Shown one piece after another: positions 49,056 through 57,000 of a stretch of DNA of 64,000 bases (positions are counted from its first letter, which is position 1; the number at the start of each line of letters is the position of its first letter). The stretch lies in NCBI RefSeq assembly GCF_001639145.1, contig NZ_LROY01000001.1:932501-996500 (forward strand), read 5' to 3'. The position numbers and the translations under genes are program-made. This DNA is from Microbulbifer sp. Q7. Lineage in GTDB: Bacteria > Pseudomonadota > Gammaproteobacteria > Pseudomonadales > Cellvibrionaceae. A model generated the notes under the pieces. It did not search any database. It was not told the DNA's origin and saw only the letters and a list, made by a program, of their open reading frames with translations.

Positions 49056-50204
49056 TCAGCTCATCCGGTGCAGCACCTTGGGTAGCGCGGAAGTGTATTT
49101 CTGCACGTCTTCAATTTTGCCCATACTGACCCGCGACCAGTTGGTGTAGTCGCGGTAGATGCCACGGATAAACACATTCTCTTTTTCCATCTCTGCGCGG
49201 AAGGTCTCTGCATTGAGGTCGCCGAGATTGACAAACATGAAGTTGGTGACAGACGGCAGCGCAGTCAGCCCATTTTCTTTTACTGCGGCACTGACCATGT
49301 CCCGTGCTTCTTTGACCTTGATACGGCAGTAGTCCATAAACTGCTGGTCTTCATAGCAGGCAATGGCGGCGGCAAGACCGGCCTGGTTCAGGCCGTACCA
49401 GCCAAGGCCATAGCGCTCCATTTCCTTGACTTTTTCCGGCTGCGCGATCAGGTAGCCGACGCGCATCCCGGCAAGGCCATAGATTTTGGAGAAGGTCCGG
49501 GCAACGATGATGTCGTGTCCCTGTTTGATCAGCGGCACCACGGTGTTTGCATCGCTGTTGTCGGTGAGTTCGTTGTAGGCCTCATCCGCCAGCACGGTGC
49601 ACTTCTTCGATGCCTTGATACAGAAATTTTGCATGGCGACTGAGTCGATCAGCATGCCGGTCGGGTTGTTCGGGTTGGTAACCTGCACCATGGAAATAGA
49701 GTCGTCGATAGCCGCGTACATGGCATCGAGATCGATCGCCAGAGACTCGAGTTTTGGCAAGCGTTTGATTTCGCCAATTTCCTGGATTTCCACTACGCGC
49801 GAGGTCGTGTCCCAGAACAGGTCGGGCCCCAGGATATTTCCTTTTTGAGCGGCGGCAACCGCCGCTGCTGCCAGCCCTGCACTGCTGCCAGAGCCGAGGG
49901 TAATGTAATCGGGTGTGAGGCCGTGGCGTTCGGCGATCATGGATTTCAGGCGCGCGACGCTGTCGTAGACGTAGTAGGCACCTTTCTGGCTGGCTTCCAT
50001 CATGGCCTTGAGCGCTTTGGGGCTGGGACCGTAGGGGTTCTCGTTGGCGTTTAGTTTGGCCACCCCGGGTGGCGGGCCATAGAGGGGCGTTGGACGTACG
50101 ATTTCTTTTGCGGAGGCGCTGCTGGCCAGCCCGCCCATGGTGGCGGCCGATAGGGCCGCGGTGGAGCCCTGTAAGAACATCCGTCTGCTAAGCGATTTGT
50201 GCAT
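49056..50204 (-). CDS. Tat-exported class I/II aminotransferase (HisC-like)
   Basis: About 382 residues. Start ATG 50204 has GGGGAG nine bases upstream. The N-terminus has a twin-arginine signal, SLSRRMFLQGSTAALSAATM, so the folded PLP enzyme is probably periplasmic. The fold-type I blocks are KLNANENPYGPSPKALKAMM (histidinol-phosphate aminotransferase-like), VTNPNNPTGMLIDS, VLADEAYNEL and ARTFSKIYGLAGMRVGY with the PLP lysine. HisC itself is cytosolic and not Tat-exported, so this is not the biosynthetic enzyme. It lies 49 bp downstream of a TSUP permease gene on the same strand; the pair probably works on one substrate, unknown. Confidence 0.85.
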   Translation of the reverse strand: MHKSLSRRMFLQGSTAALSAATMGGLASSASAKEIVRPTPLYGPPPGVAKLNANENPYGPSPKALKAMMEASQKGAYYVYDSVARLKSMIAERHGLTPDYITLGSGSSAGLAAAAVAAAQKGNILGPDLFWDTTSRVVEIQEIGEIKRLPKLESLAIDLDAMYAAIDDSISMVQVTNPNNPTGMLIDSVAMQNFCIKASKKCTVLADEAYNELTDNSDANTVVPLIKQGHDIIVARTFSKIYGLAGMRVGYLIAQPEKVKEMERYGLGWYGLNQAGLAAAIACYEDQQFMDYCRIKVKEARDMVSAAVKENGLTALPSVTNFMFVNLGDLNAETFRAEMEKENVFIRGIYRDYTNWSRVSMGKIEDVQKYTSALPKVLHRMS

Positions 50205-50253
50205 TATTGTATTCTCCCCGTGTGAGTGTTTTTCAAGCATCAGTTGGAATGGA

Positions 50254-51072
50254 TCAGGCCTTGGCAAACATCGCCAGGGATACTGCGATCAGGTAGACCC
50301 CGAACAGGCGTTTCAGGTGTAGTTCATTGAGACTGTGTGCCCAGCGCGCGCCGATTGGCGCCGAGATAATAGAAAACACCGATATCGCAATCAGTGCTGG
50401 GATATTGATGTAGCCGATCGAGCCTATGGGCAGATTCGGTGCGTTGAGCCCCATAATGAGGAATCCAATCGCGCCAGGCAGGCCGATCAGGAAGCCGATT
50501 CCGGAGGCGGTCGCCACGGCCTGGTGCGCCGGCCGGTTGCACAGCACCATGGTCATTACCGTGATAGTGCCGCCGCCGATACCCAGCAGCGAGGAAAACC
50601 CACCGAGAAAGCTTGCCAGCCCCGCCCGCGCAAACCCGGTTGGCATCTCCAGCTTGCCCTTGAGACCGTCGAACAGGTGGGGAAACAGAAAGTAAATGGA
50701 GTACAGCAGGACGCCGGCAGCGAAGACGTACACCAGGCTCTTGCTGTCGGTAAACGACGCGATATATAGCCCGGCGCCCACGCCGAGCACAATCCACACC
50801 GACCAGTCCCGCAGCACCTTGAAGTCCACCGCGCCCCGTTTGTTGTGTGCCTGTACCGAGCGCGCCGACGACACCACGATGGACGCAAGGGATGTGCCGA
50901 CCGCCACACGCATCATTTCATCCGACGCGCTGTGCAGGAATGGAAACACCGCTAATAGCGCGGGTACCACCACAAAGCCGCCGCCATTGCCGAACAATCC
51001 AGCGGTGATGCCGGCAATCAGGCCCGCGACGCAGAGCAGCAGGATAAAAAGTGATACTTCTTCGACGGTCAT
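50254..51072 (-). CDS. TSUP (TauE/SafE) family membrane permease
   Basis: A 272-residue inner-membrane protein with about eight hydrophobic segments. The duplicated TauE/SafE signature is visible as GLIAGITAGLFGNGGGFVVV near the N-terminus and GFSSLLGIGGGTITVMTMVL in the middle. The family exports or imports sulfite, sulfoacetate, taurine-related and other small organic anions. ATG 51072 has GGGAGAG upstream. It is the first gene of a two-gene unit with the Tat aminotransferase, which suggests a carboxylate or sulfonate produced or consumed in the periplasm. Confidence 0.88.
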   Translation of the reverse strand: MTVEEVSLFILLLCVAGLIAGITAGLFGNGGGFVVVPALLAVFPFLHSASDEMMRVAVGTSLASIVVSSARSVQAHNKRGAVDFKVLRDWSVWIVLGVGAGLYIASFTDSKSLVYVFAAGVLLYSIYFLFPHLFDGLKGKLEMPTGFARAGLASFLGGFSSLLGIGGGTITVMTMVLCNRPAHQAVATASGIGFLIGLPGAIGFLIMGLNAPNLPIGSIGYINIPALIAISVFSIISAPIGARWAHSLNELHLKRLFGVYLIAVSLAMFAKA

Positions 51073-51345
51073 TGGCTCTCCCGGTGTTCTTTATTGAACA
51101 CCCTTTCAAAAGCATTAACTGTGCCAATAAGCGCCTGAGGTAAATGGATGCGGTGAAGCGAATCCCGCGGTCGCTACGCGGTGGTGAAGAATGGCTCCGG
51201 TGAAGCCCTGTAGAGCGCTTTTTTCGCTCCGCAGTAGACCGAAATGCTCTGCGGAGGTTTACGGATGTGCGGCGGCTGGTTATCTTCGTCGCCTGATCTA
51301 ACAAACTCAGCCACAAAAATTCCGCAAGGCACAGCCGGGGGAGAA

Positions 51346-53736
51346 ATGTTCAAAAGAATAATCATGCTGGTAGCACTGGTCTTCAGTATCGGTGTGCAGG
51401 CTGAAACTATCAGCAGCCTGACCGCAAATATGCAGAAGCAGCAGGGGCTGTTCGACTTCTACTGGGATGAATCCAAAGGGCGCATCCTGTTACAGGTTGA
51501 CCAGTTCGACCGGGAACTGCTGCTGGTGACCGGCCTCGCCCAGGGGCTGGGCTCAAACCCTGTGGGCCTGGACCGCAATCAGGCCGGTGAAAGCCGCGTG
51601 GTCAAGTTTGAACGGGTTGGCAACAAGGTCCTGATTCATCAGGTCAATCTGGGGTATCGCGCCCAGTCCGATAATCCGGCGGAGCGCCGGGCGGTGGAGG
51701 AAGCCTTCGCCACCTCTGTACTGTGGGGCTTTGAAGTGATTGCCGAAGAAGGGCGCGGCGTGCTCGTGGATTTCACCCCGTTCCTGCTGAGCGACCAGCA
51801 CGGTATCGCAAAGCGGCTGAAAGACGCCAAGCAGGGCAGTTACCAGATCGACGCCGGCAAGTCAGCGATCTTTCTCCCGCGGACCAAGAGTTTTCCCCAG
51901 AACACCGAGTTTGAGGCGCAGCTGACGTTCGCCGGCAGCGAGCCCGGCAATTACATGAAAGAAGTGGTGCCGACGCCGGAACTGGTCACCCTGCGCCAAC
52001 ACATATCCCTGGTGGCTCTGCCAGATGATGGCTATCAGCCGCGCAAGTTTCACAGTCGCAGTGGCTACTTTCCGCTGCAGTATCGTGACTACGCAACGGC
52101 AATCGACCAGCCAATGGACCAGCGGTTGATTTTCCGTCACCGCCTGGAGAAGAACGCGGGCAGCAACGAAGCAGTGGAGCCCATCGTTTACTACGTGGAT
52201 TCCGGTGTGCCGGAACCGGTGCGCAGTGCACTGATCGAAGGCGCAAGCTGGTGGAACCAGGCATTTGAAGCGGCCGGTTTTGAAAATGCGTTCCAGGTGA
52301 AAATCCTGCCGGAAGATGCGGACCCACTGGATGTGCGCTACAACGTGATCAACTGGGTGCACCGCTCTACCCGCGGCTGGTCTTATGGCTATTCTGTTTA
52401 CGATCCACGCACCGGTGAGATTCTCAAGGGGAATGTCACCCTCGGCTCCCTGCGAGTACGTCAGGACTTGCTCATCGCCCAGGGCCTGCTGCAGCCTTAT
52501 GACAGCAAAGATGCGGATGTTGAAAACCTGAAGGCCATGGCGCTTGCCCGCATTCGCCAGCTGTCAGCCCATGAAGTGGGGCACACCCTGGGTATTGCAC
52601 ACAACTTTATTGCCAGCGCGGAAGGCCGTGCCTCGGTCATGGATTACCCGGCACCCCTGGTTACCCTGAGCGGGCGCGATCTAGAGCTGGGCGAGGCCTA
52701 CGCCACCGGTATCGGTAGCTGGGACAAGCTGGCGGTGCGCTACGGCTATGGCATTGCCGATGGTAATGAAGCGGAATACCTCGCCGGCGTACTCAGCGAG
52801 GCCGAGAAGCAGAAGCTGCGCTTTATCTCCGACCCGGATTCACGGGCCATCAATAACGCCCACGCGGGGTCCCACCTGTGGGATAACGGCGGCGACGTAT
52901 TGGAAGAGTTTCAGCGCATGACGCAGCTGCGTCGTCACGCGCTGGAAAACTTCTCCACCGCCGCCAACCGGCCGGATGTGGCCCGCTCTTCCCTGGATGA
53001 AACCCTGGTGCCGGTGTATTACGGGCATCGTTACCAGGCGGAAGCCGTGGGCAAACTGATCGGGGGCCTCGATTACAACTATCTGTATAACGATGCCGGC
53101 ACTGAGAGTTACACCATGGTGGCGGGCGACCGCCAGCAGCAGGCCATCGACGCGCTGGCGTCTACCCTGAAGCCGGAATTTCTGACATTACCGGAAAAGG
53201 TGTTAGGCCTGCTGCCGCCCAAATCCTACGGCTACGAGCGCACAATCGAAAGTTTCCCTGCCTACACCGGTGTGGCCTTTGACGCGATCGCCATGGCCGA
53301 AGCCGCCGCCGGCCACACGTTCTCCATCCTGCTGCACCCGGAGCGCGCCGCGCGTCTGCAACAGCAGCAGGCACGGCGAGGCGAGGGCCCCGGCTTCAAC
53401 ACGCTGCTGGCACAGCTGACGGCGCAGGCACTGGCCAGTGAAGACTACACTGGGCTGGAAGCGGCCATCCATCAGCGCGTTAACCATGTGTATATCCATC
53501 AGCTGATGGTGCTCGCGAACAACAATAAAGCACCCGAATCGGCCCGCGCTCGCGCCAGTTTTGAGCTGGCAAAATTCCAGCACGCGATCGGCGAAATGAA
53601 ACTGTTTGGGGATGATCCCCAAGGTTATAACGCGCACTATTTTTACGAGGCCAACCGCATCGCATCATTTATGAATGGCGATCTGGAGGTGGACAAGGGT
53701 GACCTGAAGCCCATGCCGCCGGGTTCCCCTATATAA
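51346..53736 (+). CDS. Secreted zinc-dependent metalloprotease (DUF5117/DUF4953 type)
   Basis: About 796 residues from ATG 51346 (GGGGGAG immediately upstream), with a signal peptide (FKRIIMLVALVFSIGVQAE). The N-terminal DUF5117-like region holds LLQVDQFDRELLLVTGLAQG and GLDRNQAG. A central block has PVVYY-like EPIVYYVDSGVPEPVR and EGASWWNQAFEAAGF. The zinc site is LSAHEVGHTLGIAHNF (HExxHxxGxxH, residues ~405-417). The C-terminus carries the DUF4953-type region. This family is common in Microbulbifer-like and Bacteroidetes genomes; substrate unknown. Upstream (51073-51345) is a 273-bp gap divergent from the TSUP gene with no recognisable site. Confidence 0.88.
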   Translation: MFKRIIMLVALVFSIGVQAETISSLTANMQKQQGLFDFYWDESKGRILLQVDQFDRELLLVTGLAQGLGSNPVGLDRNQAGESRVVKFERVGNKVLIHQVNLGYRAQSDNPAERRAVEEAFATSVLWGFEVIAEEGRGVLVDFTPFLLSDQHGIAKRLKDAKQGSYQIDAGKSAIFLPRTKSFPQNTEFEAQLTFAGSEPGNYMKEVVPTPELVTLRQHISLVALPDDGYQPRKFHSRSGYFPLQYRDYATAIDQPMDQRLIFRHRLEKNAGSNEAVEPIVYYVDSGVPEPVRSALIEGASWWNQAFEAAGFENAFQVKILPEDADPLDVRYNVINWVHRSTRGWSYGYSVYDPRTGEILKGNVTLGSLRVRQDLLIAQGLLQPYDSKDADVENLKAMALARIRQLSAHEVGHTLGIAHNFIASAEGRASVMDYPAPLVTLSGRDLELGEAYATGIGSWDKLAVRYGYGIADGNEAEYLAGVLSEAEKQKLRFISDPDSRAINNAHAGSHLWDNGGDVLEEFQRMTQLRRHALENFSTAANRPDVARSSLDETLVPVYYGHRYQAEAVGKLIGGLDYNYLYNDAGTESYTMVAGDRQQQAIDALASTLKPEFLTLPEKVLGLLPPKSYGYERTIESFPAYTGVAFDAIAMAEAAAGHTFSILLHPERAARLQQQQARRGEGPGFNTLLAQLTAQALASEDYTGLEAAIHQRVNHVYIHQLMVLANNNKAPESARARASFELAKFQHAIGEMKLFGDDPQGYNAHYFYEANRIASFMNGDLEVDKGDLKPMPPGSPI

Positions 53737-53772
53737 GCTGCAGCATTAACCGCTGAGCATCAGCCTTACTAC

Positions 53773-53810
53773 GCCCGACGTAAATGGGATAAATGTCATT
53801 TATGTCGGGC
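53773..53810 (+). terminator. Imperfect hairpin after the metalloprotease gene
   Basis: GCCCGACGTAAATG pairs with CATTTATGTCGGGC (13 of 14) around a 10-nt loop, followed by only TT then a C-run. It is a weak terminator at best. The remainder of the 298-bp gap to 54034 has no convincing gene. Confidence 0.5.
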
Positions 53811-54034
53811 TTCCCCCCTGAGCGGCTGACTCCAACCCAATACATTTCGATTACACGTCATTACAGCCGTATGGACATTGCGGCAATCATTGCTTTAGCC
53901 TTGCTCGTTATCTTCCACGATTTGGTGCAGTGTGACTGCGGGCTATCTCCGGCGATACCTGATACCCCCCTATCCGCCAGTAAATCCTGGTTCCTACGTA
54001 TAAAGCTCAAAAATAAAGATAGTCTGGATTAGTC

Positions 54035-57000
54035 ATGAATGATTGGGTATTCAATCGTGTGTTGCGCATCGCTACCGTAGCCCTGATTTTACTGCTGGCC
54101 GCCTGTGGTGGTGGATCCGGTAGTGATTCGAGCGGAGGAGGGGGGCTTAGCTCAAGTAGCTCTGGAAGCTCTAGCGGCTCCAGTAGCTCGAGCAGTTCAA
54201 GCAGCTCCGGTAGCTCGAGCAGTTCAAGTAGTTCCAGTAGCTCAAGTAGTTCTAGTAGCTCAGGTGGTTCTGGCAGTTCGAGCAGCTCCAGCGGAGGTAT
54301 CGTAGAACCTGAGCAGGGCATTTTTTTTGACAGCCCCGTAGCAGGACTTTCATACACTACAGATTCTGGGCTGAAGGGGACGACCGATACCTTGGGTGCT
54401 TTCGAGTACCAGCCTGACGACAACATTACCTTTACTCTGGGCAGCATCACGTTTCCAGAGCTGCCCGCGCAACCAGTCATGACACCGCTGGACCTTTTTT
54501 CTGCTACGGATTTCAGTGATCCGGCATTGGTCAATACCCTGGTGCTGCTGCAGTCTCTGGACGACGACGGTGACATACAGGATCACATCAATATTTCCGC
54601 GGTACGAGCCGACGCCGTTACCAGCGCCGGCCTCGAGCTCTCTGATCTCGACCAGCCGTATGCAGAATTCGTCACCTCGGAAAAGGTGCAGGCGCTGCTT
54701 GAAGCCTTGGGCGTGGATGCACTGCGCGTATCCCGTTTGAATGCTATTTTGCATTTCGAACGTGCGCTGGCGGATTCACCGATTCTCGATATCGACGGCG
54801 ACGGGCTGGCGAATGTCGATGACCCGGATGATGACAACGACGGCACCATTGATGCGCTCGACCACCTGCCCTGGAACCCGCAGGAGCAAGATGATTTTGA
54901 TGGCGATCGTATCGGTGACAACACCGATACCGACGACGATGCCGATGGCCTCGAAGATGCGCTGGATGAACATCGTGAATTTGTCGTCATTAGTCGTAGC
55001 GACCTGGGCTCAGCGGCACACAGTTTTGTAGATGCCCAACACAATCTCTTGTATGTCTCGATAAAAGATCGCAATGCACTCGATGTGCTGGATTTGAAGT
55101 CCGGTGAAGTTGTGCAAACTCTGGCCTTCGACAAAATGCCGGAGCGCATGACGGCTTCGTCCGATGGCAGCAAGCTGTATATCGCGCTACTGGAGCGGGA
55201 GCACAGTTCTTACTGGTGGGACGAAGACCAGATCGGGTATGTAGCCATTGTTGACCTGAACAGTCGCAAGGTGGTTAAAACACTTACCCTGAAAGTTGAC
55301 CCCTACGACCTGGTGGTAACCGATAACGGTAAATTAATCATAACCCCGGGGTCTGGACAGTGGGGCAATATTATCGCGTTCGACGCCGATACTGGCGCCG
55401 AACTAGCGAGAGCTGGCAATATTTACCAGCGTTCGCAGATTGCAATTCTGCCATCCGAGCAATCACTGTTCACGGTGAGAGACAGTTCCTCCCGCATCGA
55501 CAAGTTTGATTTCAGCGGTGCTGGCATCACTCGCATCTCTGATGTGCCCCATAGTTACGAACATCGTATGGGCTATGATATATGGGCCACACCTGACGAA
55601 AAATATCTTCTGGCGGGTGCCGGAGATTTATACAACGCCAATGATTTGTCGTTTGTCAAAAGTATTGCTCCATTATCGAAACTCATAATCGCGGTCCATT
55701 TTGACACGCTACAGAATCTGGCATGGGTGGTTCTTTCAGACAGTAGTGTGCTGATTTTAAACCTTACTACGTTTGAGGTTATAGCCAGTGACGTTGTGCT
55801 TGGCAGTGTTATTGGCATGGCAACTGACGCAACAACCATTACCTATTTCATTCTTGATCGGGGTGAGCTGATCACCCTCAGAAAGCCACACCCTTGCACC
55901 AGGTGTTTCGAAAATACCGCGCCCATGGCGCAATTCGGTTTTACTCCCACGAATGGGGATACCACCGATACCTATGTTTTTGATGCATCCCTTAGTGACG
56001 ATGCAGAAACGGGGGAATCACTCAAGTACCGCTGGGACATCGATAACGATGGCCAGTGGGAGACCGGATTTTCTCCGGAGGCCCTGTTTGAGCATCGTTT
56101 CCGGATTGCAGGGAGCCGGTTTGTACGCCTGCAGGTAAAAGACCAGGGTGGCTTGGTTGCGAGCACCATAAAAAGCATCAATGTCATCCAGGGCGTGGAC
56201 AGCGGGATTGTGGTTGACGACAGTGTCGCTGACAGCCTGAACTTCGATGTGACTCAGGTTTTGGAGGATCGGGCGCGCGGACTACTGTATATCTCCGATA
56301 AAAGCGCCAAGCGGCTTTACGTAGTCAACCTTGCCAGTGGGCTGACCGAGCGCTATTTCGAGTTCGATCTGATGCCCGAGCGTATGGCGATGACACCGGA
56401 CGGCAGTAAAATGTATCTGGCCCTGCTGGCTCAGGAGCACAGTTCTTACTGGTGGGACGAAGACCAGTATGGCTACATTGCACAGTTTGACCTGGAGATA
56501 CTTGCGCACACCAAGACATTGAAAGTGGATGTAGATCCTTTCGATCTGGTGGCCACAGATGCGGGCAAGCTGATCATCGCCTCCGGCTCCGGACAGTGGA
56601 CCAATATTTTTGCCTACGATGCGGAAACCGGCGGTCTCCTTGGTAGCAGCTCCATTCGCCAGGCTTCCAGGCTGAGCCTGCACCCGTCACAGGATTGGGT
56701 ATTCGCGGCCACCACGGATTCTTCACCTTCCGATTTTTCGAAATTTGATATCCGCGGTGCCGGTATTGAGCTTGTCGGCGATTCACCGTATCACGGCGAT
56801 CATCGCGTACGTGGAGGCGTCTGGGTCACGCCGGATGGCAATTATCTGGTTTCCCGTGGTGGCGATATATTCAAGACATCGGACATGACCTATGTCGCCA
56901 GCATGACCTCCGAGAGCGTCTATATTGATCAGCTGATTTTTGATGAAGTGGAGAACACGGTATTTGCCGTGACCACGGAAAACAATATCCAGTACTTCAA

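Noticed and set aside
49056..50204. Biosynthetic histidinol-phosphate aminotransferase hisC
   Set aside because: The Tat signal and TSUP neighbour, with no his genes nearby, make the histidine-biosynthesis role unlikely.
53793..54032. 79-codon frame between the metalloprotease and the giant lipoprotein
   Set aside because: No ribosome-binding site, starts inside a hairpin, no recognisable features.
54147..54296. Possible CRISPR-like or satellite array
   Set aside because: It is a degenerate serine-codon tract inside a continuous reading frame with no repeat-spacer pattern.
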